From Rotaria sp. Silwood1 (lineage: Eukaryota > Rotifera > Eurotatoria > Philodinida > Philodinidae), in NCBI GenBank assembly GCA_905250075.1, contig CAJNOP010000089.1, forward strand, positions 397,115 to 461,114: DNA of 64,000 nucleotides, given 5' to 3'. Each line of letters opens with the position of its first letter. The stretch's first letter is position 1. The translations under genes and the position numbers were made by a program. Shown here in pieces: positions 21,083 through 32,471 of the stretch. The notes under the pieces were generated by a model. It was not told where the DNA came from and did no database searches. It saw only the letters and a list, made by a program, of their open reading frames with translations.

Positions 21083-24000
21083 ATGGAGCGACCGTAAGTT
21101 TGTCGATACTTTGCTTATCAACACTACAGCTAACATGCTCATTGACTACTGATCACCAGGAAAGATGTCCAAGTACGAACTTGCTTTTGAACTGAAACTG
21201 TAGTCAGTAAATTGTTTGTCTTCAGTTGTATAATGTTGTAACTTGGACTAAGTGACAGAATCTTTAAGGTTGTTTAATGAATATTGCTTTAGCCAATTCT
21301 TGAAACTGTTCTAGGGCTTTACAGATGAGATCGAATGTCGTGCTTTTAGTCTGAAATTTTGAGCATAAACAGGTATCATTGTTGCCAGAGTTTTTCACAA
21401 GTTTTAGTCCTAAGAAATGCTTCTTTGAAGTATTAGTTTTTTAAGAAAACCAAATTTTTAGACAATTCAATATCTCAACATGAAAACATACATTTGATCT
21501 GTATGTCTTACGATATTCTGGTAATTAAGAGAGCTATTCGTTTGCAAGCTTATATATTAAAAACGCTTTACTCGCATTTTTCGAAATACTTTAGAACCGT
21601 GCAAGAAATCAGTAAAATGGAATTTGTAGCTCAATATCAAAGGCGTATACATTGTAATCAAGTTAGGGATTTACATTACTCGCCAGGAATGATAAAATGG
21701 CCATAGTCGCAGCCGAATATATGTTTTTCACTCAAAAATCTAACCTCGTCAGCTTAACTTCAACACTGCTTTCGTTTTATGTCATCGATAAATTAATGAT
21801 ACATCTTTTCTCGGTTTTTATTTTAGCGGATGGTTTACTTTATTAGCCCCCTTGGCGGCTGGAATATGCCTTTGTGTATTTTTACTTGTGGTAGTGGCCG
21901 CAATCATACTTTCATTGATACCTATATATCTCGACAAGGCTGGTGACAATATTGTGAATGACTACAGTACAGGTTTGTCAACTTTCTCCTGAAGCTAAAA
22001 AGTACATCTTGCTGTGTGTCGGGTCATCATTATGAGAGGTTTAGAAATACTACCAGAGGAAAAATATAATGGAAAATTTAGTTTGCTAATAGTGAAAATT
22101 GTACAGTCATCCTGATTGGAAAACTGCAGTATGAATCCTTCTGGAAAAATATTGTGTTAAAAATAGTTAAAAGTCTTGAACCTATTTGAAAAGAATTTAT
22201 GGTTTCAAACTCATTTTCTTATTAAGTAGTTCAGAGATACTCTTGTATTAATAAACAAGTTATCTTTCAACCAAACTATGATTGATTATAAACTTTTAAT
22301 GATGCTTTGGTTAGAAGAATGTGTCTTTTTTAAGAAATTGAACATTGTTCATCATTCGGATCTGCTCAGTTTTTCTATAACGCTTTGGAGGCTAACAAGC
22401 CGAAATTAACCGATATCATTAGTCTATCCCTCCAGTTCCAATATCGAAAAGTCTGGTGGTGAATATCGAGACAATTTTCAAGGAGTAATAGGGCCATGCT
22501 TGCTTTATACGGCGTCGCAATCAATAGTTTCCTCTTTATTTTGCACATCTGTTTAACTCAAGATTTTATGAATAGAAGCCTGGTTGAAAACCATTTTGAT
22601 GTTTTCGAAACTTTTCATGACGATTTGCCTATCTTAAAGCATTATTTAACACCATTTAATATAGACTATTTCATTGAGAAATGCGACTTATTTTATCAGT
22701 CAGGCTTTTTTCAGATCGACTATCCTAATATACTTAGTTTTTGTTAGTCTTTCTTCTTGATCTAAGCATGACTTGGATACATACTTGATCAGAATCTTAT
22801 TATGTGATTTGGAAGGTCTACTATATTAGTTTCTTGAAACTTTATGATAGCTTATATTTCATCTTATAGCGTGCATTTGGTGCTTGATATTTAATCGAGT
22901 TCAGTTCACATAGGACACATTAGTTTTAGTAAGAATCTTCCGGTAAAATAAGTTTTTCAGTCAAAAGCTGAGATTAGCTAGATTTGTTCTTCAGAAAGAG
23001 AGCTAAATGAAACCTAGAAAGTCTTTCCAAGGTGAGTAATAATTGAGATTTTCCTTTGCGCAGTTTCATTTGATGAATTAATATTATTGATCGAGAGAAA
23101 AAAAGCTCAAAAATTCATCGAAAAGTGTTCATTGGAAGTATTTATAAAGTGCTTACCACATCGCTGCGATAAATCTTTTAAAGTTATTTTTTGTCACTAA
23201 TGAAGTGCTTATGTTGAATAAAAGTCAAAATCTGAATAAAAAGAAGCTCCACAATAATGAAAGTAGTGTTTCTACAAAAAGTTCCAAAAACTAGCTGATT
23301 TTGACAAGAATTTCTCGTAGTAACTGAATATCTCGACGGCGCAGCGGTGTGTTGTTCCTAATTAGTTTGCGTAAACATACGTGAAACTCTTGTCTCGACA
23401 ATATTTGAAAGCATCTATCCAATCTGACGATATCTATTGAGAGTGTGGGTGTGGGTCCTCAGTTCATCCACACCCACATCCTTAACATTGGGACCTTCAG
23501 GATGTAGTTATTTCTGGATGAAAGATGGATGCAAATTCTCATGTCGATGACTTTTAGACTACTGAGTAGTCACCTGATAATATCTGAGGATCCGAAAAAA
23601 CAAAGTTCTAATCTTCAACATAAAAATTCAGAGAAATGCGGCTACCGCATGCCAAATTTACAATAGAATTCAAAAATTTTTTTTTTACTATAGTCGAAAA
23701 CCAAAGAACTGAACAATAGAGACCAGTGGTGTGTCTGGTTTTTCCTGACGTTTTCTATGGAACGGTGAATATTTTAGAGCACTAGTATAGTAAAAAAAAA
23801 CTCGGCAAGAACATAGTATTAGAGTGGACATCGATTGTAACTGTAGTTAGTGTTCGCAGACGCACAGATTTACAAACTTAAGGTTTACTAAACTCTGGCA
23901 AAAAAAACATCGACTTGTAGAAATGACCTTTAGCACATGTTATCTAGGATGAAAATGACAGAGAGAGAGTTTCAGAAGAGTTTCCTTTTATTAAATGTTA

Positions 24001-27000
24001 TTTAACATTCGAAAATCAATTTCTTTTCTACGTCAATTATCTTCAAGTTACTTTTTCATACAATGACATGGGTTTTTTGCAAATATGCTATGAGAAACGA
24101 TTACCAATTTTGATCATTCGTTGAATATTGTAGAATCTGATGATATAACGCAAGTTTTTCTCTCAAACTCACTAATAAACAATGGCGAGAGTACGACGGC
24201 CACCAATCTTGATGAAATAGCTCGACAAGTAATCGTATTTCCATAATTTATCATGTATATCTTAGCTAATGAAATCGAAGGAAATTCTAGATAGAAGCTG
24301 CCTATGATTTGCCAAGCGGCTCAATCAGAATCAGCAAGGTTGTGATCAATGGTATTGGAACAAATACTGCTAGTGGTCGTCGTCGTCGTGAGCTGTATGT
24401 ATACACTTTATGTGCTTTTTTTTAAGATGTATGCTTTTGCAACACTTATGTAACTCTGTTTCAGACCAAGCTGTAATCAGTTCGGCTCTGCTCGCTCATA
24501 TGTGCAATTCTCAATACGTATAATTCCAGAGCAAAAGTGTGGTAGATCCAAGTCTTGCAAAGACAAATTTGCCAATTACATTAAAGCTCGTCTTAATAAA
24601 GGCGTTCCAGGTATTAAAATGACAGTAGCATTGCCTGACGGACGCTCCATTGAACTCAGTTTATTTCCTTGCGAGAAAACCAGTGATTTTCCACCATTCG
24701 TTACTACAAGCACTACAACTACAACAACAACAAAAGGTAAGAAGTTTTCTATTTGATAGATTTTGGTATGCGTGGGCACATAAAGGGTGTTTCATAAGAA
24801 ATGAGCCCATTTTTTTAATATCCTTGCTGTATCCAAAGATGAGAGGTATTGAATATAGATATGCTTGAAAAGTAACATCTAAACTATTATTCAACAGAAA
24901 TTACACTCAATTTGCGTCTACGGTAAGAAAGTGCCACTTTGGTAATAATATTTAAATAAATTTATTAAAATTATTTTTTACTATTTCTGTCTACATAGAA
25001 TAATCAACTAAGTGTTTTTGAATATCTCGTTCAGTTTTTGATGCTTTGACCTGAGTATTTTATAACAAATAGTCTGTGCAATGTTCTACGAAGTTCAAGA
25101 AAAACATCTTTCCACAAGAATAACTTTACCAACTCTGAAATCTGGTCAACTAGAAAAAGTGAAAACATTGTTTTTGTAAAAAACTTGTCTGTGACAATAG
25201 ATCCTTTTGGAGTTTAGTACTGTTAAGTAGACATGGTTTTTAATTACCCTTGTGAAGAGCTGTATTTCTTACACTTTGTATAGAATTGCACAGACTATCT
25301 TTTGTAAAGGACCAAGACAGAGCATCAACGATTGCGAGCGATATTAGTTAGATAACCGATCAAAAGGAGGAGATGTTATAGTAGCACAACGAGAAAGATG
25401 TCTCCTTTGTGGACATCGAACCACGCACCCTCTGCTATCCGGGCAGATGTTCAAAGCCAATCACACTAGAAGAAGCAAAACATTCTCTTTTATTCATCTT
25501 AGATCATCACCTTCTGTGCATGATTTAACAATATTCAAGAACGCTGCACGAGTAATTTTATACAGAAAAAAAGTAAAGATGCAACTTTGATAAAATTTTT
25601 TCAATACTTTTACCAATGCGGCACTTTCTTACAGCTAATGCAAATTGAGTGTCATTTCTGTTGAATAATAGCTTAGATGTTATTCTTCAAATATATCTAT
25701 CCAATGCGTCTCCACATTTGAATATAGCTAAGGTACACAAAGAATAAAAATGGGGTCGTACCTATGAAACATCCTTTATATTTCCGTTTTTCAGTTTTGA
25801 GAACTTAGTATTATAGCTGAAGTGTTGCCCTTCGGTTATAAGACGGAATAAAAAGGATAATCAACACTTCTTTCTAGTATAGGAATAATATAGCTGCCTG
25901 AAAAGCAGAAGAGGCATGTTCGATGGCTTGCGAAGGAAGATTGTTCTTTTGCTCCGTTCTGTTGTCATACCATCACGTTACTATGTCGCTCATAACACGT
26001 AGCTTAGGGAAGCCTAATATTTAAAGAATATTGGATGCTTGAGCCTTTATGGATTTCCTCAGTCTGGAACACGAAATGTGTATATATTTCAGCGTAGTAG
26101 AGACAACTCGATACTAAGCCATATATGATTCAAAAGATATTCTTGACTTGTTAGCATTGCTATATCCTTCACTGAGAGAAAAATCATCCTTCTAAAATTG
26201 AGCAACGTTTTTGGTGAGAATTTTTCATTGATTTTATCATACAAAATATTTACAGTGAAATTGATCCAGAAAATTCCATCGATAAAGTGCTGCGAAAGTC
26301 TTTCGTCTGTTTACCAAAGTTAAAACCAGTAGAGTTTTTTCTTACCATTACATGTACTGCTATCAACTATCAGACCAGTTAGGACCAATCTATACATTGG
26401 CATAAGTCATTCTTCCTGATTTTGATCTTATAATAACCAAATCGAGCCCTTGACTGATAATATCAATGTTGTAATCATCATAGTAGTGATGCAATAAGCA
26501 TTTTGCTAGACTTTAACAGACTAAAAGTCGCTTTGTTACCATGCAAAACACCTGTCAATTAGCCGATCGTGAGTTTTCTCGTATCTTTATGCAGTATAAA
26601 ATACCACATTGATTTGTTCAGTTACCTCATGCAAACGATGTCAGAGAGATCCATGTTCCGATATGGTATAAATGCTTTTGATTCATTCATATAGGTTTTA
26701 ATCAATCTTCAAAAACTTCTACGAATAGTGATTTTAATGTTTGGCACTTTTATTTTTCTCAAGATGATGAAAATTGATAAATTGATGAATGTTCATAGCA
26801 GAGATCAGTGTAATAAAAAAAATGATTCTTTCCATAAATTCGAGAAAGCTTCGCCCATTTAGTGTTGAGTTTAATACTTTCGAAGTTTGCATCGATTTAC
26901 GAATACTATGCTGTGATTATTTCAAGATTGATTGAAGGTGCTCCTTATATCCATTCCACCTTGAGTAACAGCATTCATGCAGCGGAATGCGAGTTGAGGC

Positions 27001-29783
27001 ATTCGTATCACTTGAGACATCTTTTCAGCTTTGTAATAATCAATCGAAATTCCCCGAACACATCGGGTCTAGTACTCTGCACAAAGCTCATATGACAGTG
27101 CTGTAAAAATCGCCTGAAAAATGCCTGGAGCCTGCTATTTAGGAAAAAATAATAGCAAAAACGATCTCCTATTTTTGAAGCGTTAACCAAAGCGTTCATT
27201 AAATGATCTTCAGATTCAATAGTTTCGAATCTCACATGACTATTAGAGTGACTTATTTTGAGAAAGAAACGCTATTTTATAGTTTTAACTAATAGTTTGC
27301 AGAGTCGAGAAAATAAATGCGAACATCAGCTGTTGTCGATTTTTCCGATTAATGCATTCACTTGTGGCGGATGCTTACTTTGAGATAACAACGCTTTTTC
27401 AAAATATTTGATCAAGGATAAGTGTCGTTCAAGAGTCTGAATATATAGATGGTTTTTCAAACTTTTCAATTAAGTTTTTCCGTCATAGAAGTTCATAAAG
27501 AAACATTGTTGTATCCGAATAAGCCTTACCTCAGTGAAAGAACAAACTTGAAAATTGTCAATAGATAACACACACATCCGATGTCTCGACTTCGAAAACA
27601 AATCTTGTAACAGAGTTGGAACCGGTACCGGTAACCGGCCGGTCCGGTCCGGTATCGGTCTGGACTTTGGATCGGCCGGTCTACCGGTTTAAACCGGTCT
27701 GATCAGTCCAAACCGGTCTAAACCGGCTTAAACCAGTCTGACCGGTCGAAAACGCCATAAACCAGTCTATATTTTTCACTTTCTCGCTCTATGATGGTAA
27801 TCATATCAAAAAACAATTGGCACCAAGACTAGTTCCACTAATCACATAGGAATTTATTTTAAGAAAAATTTTCAAAATACCCATCAGTGAGACTATTGTT
27901 ATCAACGGGAAAACATTATATCAGTATGCGTGAAAGTACGAAGGCAGCCCTCAAGAGAGTTCACTATGAAACAAGGCTTCATTTCAAGCCTTTGCCTGTT
28001 GTCTATACATCGATATTTTGTCGGTAGGTCGGTTTTTCTTTTATAAACTGACGTATTATCAGCATCCTGTTTAGTACCGGTAGGCTAGTTTTGCCCGGTA
28101 GACCGGTTCTAGCTCTGTCTTGTAACTTTACAATCGTTTTTTATTTTCTCAATTAACCTGTCCTTGACATTTGGTGGGTGTGACTGTGTCTGGCTATGCA
28201 CGAAGTTATTCTTAAAACTCTCCTGCACATCAAATCACATCCACACTACAGTTATATAACGACATGTATGTCCTAATTGCGAACAGAAATGATATGAAGT
28301 AGTCCAGAGTGCAACGTAGGTACCCTCATTTCTATGCAGAAACAGAAAGACGGTGCAATAAAAACTTGCAAGTTTTAAGAGAAAGTATTCGAGTGTGTCG
28401 GAAAAGAGAAAATTTTCTAAGCATAGGGCTCCAGCATCTTTTTACTCCTCTCCACTCGATCCAATCAACTGCTATCGATATCACGTCACCACAGATGAAA
28501 TCTCATCGTTGACGTATACTTGAACATAACTCTACTAATGCTTCATTATTTTGCTTTTTTCCTCTTAGCTCCATGCATTTTAAAAATGAAGGTTCATGAG
28601 TTTGCGATGAAACATAAACTTTTTTCAGTTTTTGAAATACTTAATGAACCATTTTTCCAAAATATGAACAAGAAAACCGCTTATTATCTTCGTCATACAT
28701 AGAAAAAATGGTTCATGTCGTATTGCAAGCTTATAAACCCTTTTCTCGTTAATTATGTGATCAAAAACGTTTTTTCATTTTATTATTAACCGGATTTTTC
28801 CAGCCTGCACCACCCTTACATTTGCCGGATCATCGAATTATGTGGCCGGTCCTAGCTCAACACCGACATCTGTGACAGAAGCCGACGTGAATGGCGACGG
28901 CAAACTCGATATTATTGTCGCGAATAAGGCTTCAAACACCATTGGTGTGCTCTTGAATAGTGGTGATGGCACATTTCCGGCTCAAGCGGTCCTCACTCAA
29001 GTTGCTGGTGCCACAGGACCGGTGTCTGTGACAACAGCTGACGTGAATAGCGATGGCAAACTCGATATTATTGCCGCGTATAGCACTTCAGACAACATTG
29101 GTGTTTTGCTGAATAGTGGCACTGGCACATTTTCTGCTGCTCAAGCGGTCCTCACTCAAGTTAATAGTGCCACGGGACCGATGTCTGTGACAACAGCCGA
29201 CCTGAATGGCGACAGCAAAGCTGATATTATAGTTGCATATAGCACTTCAAACCACGTTGGTGTTTTACCGAATAGTGGCANNNNNNNNNNACCGAATAGT
29301 GGCACTGGCACATTTCCTGCTGCTCAAGCGGTCCTCATTCAAGTTGCTGGTGCCACAGGGCCGGTGTCTGTGACAACAGTAGACGTGAATGGCGACAGCA
29401 AAGCTGATATTATAGCTGCATATAGCACTTCAAACAACGTTGGTGTTTTACTAAATAGTGGCACTGGCACATTTTCTGCTGCTAAAGCATCAACCTATGG
29501 ACTTCTTGCTAACTCAGCACCAGCATCTGTGACAATAGCTGATGCGAATGGCGACGGAAAACTCGATATTATTGTCGCAAATAAGGATACAAACAACTTT
29601 GGTGTTGTAGTAGGTAATGGTGATGGCACATTTGCTGCTTCTCAAGTAACCTATTCAACTGGCGCTGGCACACAACCGGTGTCTGTGGTAGCAGGCGATG
29701 TGAATGGCGACGGTAGAGCCGATATTGCTGTCGCAGATAGCGGTACAAACACTGTTGGTGTTTTCCTAGCTGTTTGCACCTAA
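21083..29783 (+). CDS. Type II membrane protein with FG-GAP/VCBS repeats, six exons
   Basis: Exons 21083-21093, 21827-21972, 24134-24228, 24291-24394, 24465-24736 and 28804-29783 join at GT-AG sites without breaking frame, giving about 535 residues. The first exon is only MERP. Residues about 5-38 hold one membrane segment (LLAPLAAGICLCVFLLVVVA.. ILSLIP), followed by an ectodomain with paired cysteines (KCGRSKSCKDKF) and a Thr-rich linker. The C-terminal ~320 residues are tandem FG-GAP/VCBS repeats, each with a calcium-loop motif such as DVNGDGKLDIIVAN followed by NTIGVLLNSGDGTF. Some loops are altered (DVNSDGK, DLNGDSK, DANGDGK). Such repeats form integrin-alpha-like beta-propellers, so adhesion or ligand binding at the cell surface is likely. 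A 10-N assembly gap (29281-29290) cuts one repeat, so repeat number is uncertain. Introns of 0.7, 2.2 and 4.1 kb carry mobile elements, including 24783-25776 and 27611-28117. Confidence 0.75.
23441..23482. repeat. Telomere-type short hairpin in intron 2 of the FG-GAP gene
   Basis: GTGTGGGTGTGGGT, a 12-base spacer, then CCACACCCACATCC. A clean, short example of the G-spacer-C arrangement; stem of about 12 bases. Confidence 0.75.
24783..25776. mobile_element. Tc1/mariner-like non-autonomous element with ~180-bp TIRs
   Basis: The left arm AAGGGTGTTTCATA.. (24783 to about 24965) matches the inverted right arm ending TATGAAACATCCTT (about 25595-25776). Long shared blocks include ATTATTCAACAGAAAT and ACTCAATTTGC. 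TA dinucleotides flank both ends (24781-24782 and 25777-25778), the target preference of Tc1/mariner elements. The 630-bp interior has no transposase frame. The element lies in the last intron of the FG-GAP gene. Confidence 0.78.
25425..25500 (-). other. tRNA-like segment inside the mariner-like element
   Basis: On the minus strand this reads GATTGGCTTTGAACATCTG, then CCCGGATAGCAGAGGGTGCG, then TGGTTCGATGTCCAC. This is reminiscent of a D-arm/anticodon-arm/T-arm order and a degenerate B box (GGTTCGATGTC). It may be the head of an old tRNA-derived SINE. A functional tRNA is not supported: the acceptor stem does not pair. Confidence 0.25.
27611..28117. mobile_element. 507-bp hAT-type non-autonomous element (ACCGGT-rich)
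   Basis: Inverted ends CAGAGTTGGAACCGGT (27611) and the inverse of CAGAGCTAGAACCGGT (ending 28117) enclose subterminal repeats of ACCGGT / AAACCGGTCT. A perfect 8-bp target duplication, TCTTGTAA, lies at 27603-27610 and 28118-28125. CAGAG ends plus 8-bp duplications are diagnostic of the hAT superfamily. No coding frame. Inserted in the last intron of the FG-GAP gene. Confidence 0.9.
28171..28250. repeat. Weak telomere-type fold-back
   Basis: GGTGGGTGTGACTGTGTCTGG is followed about 50 bases later by CACATCCACAC. Much decayed compared with the others; included because of its order and position. Confidence 0.3.
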
Positions 29784-30119
29784 TCCAAGAACCCAGTTTT
29801 TTATCAGTAGTGTCGGACAAGATAAAACTATGACAGTGACATTAACAAAACATTTTCTTCTATGTAGAGGCAATTTAGTGGCACAAAAAATTTTTTATTT
29901 CGATTTATTCTTTTCCTTCTTTGCTAACCGAATAAGTAAAATATTCATTATTCGTTAGAAGTACTTACTACTAAGTTCATAATCAAAATTGAATCTTCAC
30001 AATAAAGTTGAGAAAAATTTTAGTCGCTAAGTTGTCCAGTAGGAGTCAATGTCACACGGTAATAACTGTTGACAATAAACAAACCACCATAACCAACTTC
30101 GGTCTCACTTCAGATGCTT
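29784..30119. other. 3' flank of the FG-GAP gene
   Basis: AT-rich sequence with no frame of note. The telomere-type array begins at 30124. Confidence 0.4.
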
Positions 30120-30123
30120 ATCA

Positions 30124-30680
30124 GGTGGGTGTGGGTGTGTGGGGTGTCGGTGTATGGAGTGTGGGTGTGGGGTGTGGAAGCGGGTGTGGGTGTGTGGGGT
30201 GTCGGTGTGTGGAGTGTGGGTGTGGGGTGTGGAAGCGGGTGTGGGTGTGGGTGGGATGCGTGTGGGTGTGGGTGTCGGTGGGGTGGGTGTGTCTGGGTGG
30301 AGTGTGGGTGTGGGTGTGAGTGTGGGTGGGTGTGGGTGTGAATGTGAATGGGTGTGTGTGTGGGTGTGGGTGGTGTGGGTGTGGAGTGTGGGTGCGGGTG
30401 GGGTGTGGGTGGGTGAGGGGTGGGTGTGGGGTGTGGGTGTGTGGGTGAGGGGTGGGTGTGGGTGAGGGTGTGGGTGGGTGTGGGGTGTGTGGGCGTGGGT
30501 GGGTGTGGGGCGGGGGTGTGGGTGTGGCGTGGGTGTGGGTGTGTGTGGGTGCGGGGTGTGGGTGTGTGTGGGTGAGGGATGTGGATGGGTGGGTGTGGGT
30601 GTGGGTGTGGGTGTAGGTGTTAGCTTCCCTTAACATACACCCACACCTACACCGGCACTCACCCCCACACCCACACCCAC
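30124..30680. repeat. Large telomere-type array (~500 bp G-rich, then C-rich)
   Basis: About 490 bases of TGTGGG-like units with variants (GGGTGTCGGTG, GGGTGAGGGG, GGAGTG) run from 30124 to about 30620. A unique junction TTAGCTTCCCTTAACATACA follows, then a C-rich tract at about 30638-30680. Longer internal duplications are visible, for example the block ending GTGGAAGCGGGTGTGGG at about 30175 and 30230. All long frames across it (minus strand His/Thr/Pro; plus strand Val/Cys/Gly) are repeat artefacts. Confidence 0.85.
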
Positions 30681-30684
30681 CATT

Positions 30685-30781
30685 AGCGGGCCAAGTGGCG
30701 CTATATGAGCTGGTAACCGTGTGGCAATTGCCACACGGTTACCAGCTCAGGTGGCGCCAAAAGAGCGGTGTCCGGCCCGCC
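30685..30781. mobile_element. ~97-bp hairpin element with a perfect 42-bp palindrome
   Basis: Positions 30707-30748 are a perfect palindrome (arm GAGCTGGTAACCGTGTGGCA). Outside it, TGGCGC pairs with GCGCCA and GCGGGCC at about 30686 pairs with GGCCCGC at about 30774. It sits between two C-rich telomere-type tracts (to 30680 and 30786-30812), as if inserted into one. It is markedly GC-richer than its surroundings. Confidence 0.8.
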
Positions 30782-30785
30782 AGAG

Positions 30786-30812
30786 ACACCCACACCCACA
30801 CCCCACACCCTC
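30786..30812. repeat. C-rich telomere-type tract
   Basis: ACACCCACACCCACACCCCA continues the C-rich arm seen up to 30680 on the other side of the hairpin element. Confidence 0.7.
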
Positions 30813-31080
30813 GTCGTACTTCTCAGTACTTCTTGGTACTCCTCGGTACTTCTTCGTACTTCTAGGTACTCCTCAATACTTCTTCGTACTTCTTGACAAA
30901 TATCAAAAATTCTGTTCCCAAAAAGCAGAACAAAAATGTTCTGTTTTTTGGAAACAGAATTTTTAATATTTCCTAATAATAGAACACTTGTTCTGTTTTG
31001 GGAAAAAATCGAGGATGAAAGCGCGTACTTCTCTGTACTTTTCCGTCCTTTTGTACTTCGGAAGTACAGAAGTCCGCTTG
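30813..31080. repeat. GTACTTCT minisatellite with an internal hairpin
   Basis: Repeats of (G)GTACTTCT(T/C)(C/G), period about 12, at 30818-30893 reappear at 31024-31070 (GTACTTCTCTGTACTTTTCC, then TGTACTTCGGAAGTAC). Between them, 30905-30965 folds back (AAAAATTCTGTT pairs with ACAGAATTTTT, and AGCAGAACA with TGTTCTGT). This may be one small composite element with subterminal repeats. Confidence 0.6.
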
Positions 31081-31538
31081 TTCCCGTTTGCTTCAATATC
31101 TCAACAACGAAGCATACGTTTTGACTGAAAATTTCAGGATAATTTAAGAATCATATAAACTGATTAAGGGCGAAATTTCAGATGGAAATTCCTTTCTTTC
31201 AGGTTATTGGAATGTTTAAGATTTCTGCTAAAGGACGTTGTGTAACTCTAGAGAAAGAACAAAGTACTTCCTTTTAGTTATAGTATGAGTGTAGTAAAGG
31301 TCCAGCAGCTCTATTTTTACTGTTGTCTTCCTCCTGTTGCAAGAAAAACACCCTTGAACTTCTAATGGTTAATGAACAATACGACATTTCTGTATTTGTA
31401 CATTGATCGTTGAACGGTGTTCGCATTAATCAATACGTATGGAATATTGAAACTCAAAACACTAGGAAATTTATGAATATTAAAATGACACTGTCAGTCG
31501 ACACCAGAGCCAGTATTTACCATAAAAAAGGACAATGT

Positions 31539-32167
31539 CTACTTCCTTATTTGATTTGAGATAGTGACGAAGAAAAGAAAAGATAAATCTATATGTATGC
31601 ACTATGCTCATACCCGTATCTATTGCTCTCGCTTTTGAGCTAGACACTGATTTGTTGGGGAATATATATGACTGTTCAAGAAAGATTAGATTGTTCTTTT
31701 AAAAGCACCCCCGTTGTATAACCTTTAGAGAGCGACAAAGTCAAATAAAGTAGTGCTAACTCTCTAACACAAGGAAATAATGCCAAGCGACTTGATTTTC
31801 CTCTTTACTTTGAACCTGCGAAATGCTATGTACATATTAAAGTGGTTGAAGATGCAAATGAAGTTAAGCATCCTTATTGTCGCTAAAAAATTGAAAATCT
31901 CGAATTTAGTGCAAGCTATGAACGTTAAGAACCTCGATCTAAAACGAAAGTCAATAACTCCTTTTCGATTATATTTTTATTTTCAATATGATGGTAAACT
32001 TAATTATTATTTGCCTTGCTGATTTTGTCATCATTTTATATGCTTCTTTTCTTGTATAGATTCTTAACTCAAAAACAAAAAATAAACAATATGAACATTA
32101 CACGGACATACTCATCGATCTTTCTTTTCTTGCATTCGTTACTATCTCTAGTCAAATAAGGAAGTAG
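31539..32167. mobile_element. ~630-bp TIR element (CTACTTCCTTATTTGA ends)
   Basis: The left end CTACTTCCTTATTTGA followed by GAGATAGTGACGAA and AAGAAAAGA matches the inverted right end ..TCAAATAAGGAAGTAG (to 32167) over about 50 bases with few differences. No clear target duplication. An 80-residue frame at 31780-32022 lies inside but has no recognisable domain. Confidence 0.65.
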
Positions 32168-32426
32168 ATCTTGGTTTTTCTTATTGTTAAATATTTACAG
32201 TAATGTAGACTGATGATGACATTTCAATGCTTATAATTTCTCTCGTGGTTTGACGATTTCGAATATTATTTATTGCTTCGATATAAGAGAAATTATTTAT
32301 CAATCAATATTTTTATAAAGTTCAAGCATACAGGCTATTTGAGAACGTAAGTATTATATTGGATGTTAGAAACAAGAATTTTAAAATATTTCGATCGTTA
32401 TTTTCCATCTTGTTTTTGCGTAAAAG

Positions 32427-32471
32427 GGTGTGGGTGTCTACGTCTTCGCTTCATTGACATCCATACCCGTT
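32427..32471. repeat. Telomere-type short hairpin
   Basis: GGGTGTGGGTGTC, spacer of about 20 bases, then GACATCCATACCC. Same order as elsewhere. Confidence 0.6.

Noticed and set aside
25425..25500. Functional tRNA gene
   Set aside because: B-box-like word is present but acceptor stem pairing fails and it lies in a decayed element.
26862..27235. Overlapping ~75-residue frames in the last FG-GAP intron
   Set aside because: No motif, no splice context, opposite-strand overlap; chance frames.
30121..30636. 171-residue His/Thr/Pro-rich minus-strand frame and several Val/Gly/Cys-rich plus-strand frames
   Set aside because: They are translations of the telomere-type repeat, a 6-base unit without stops in several frames.
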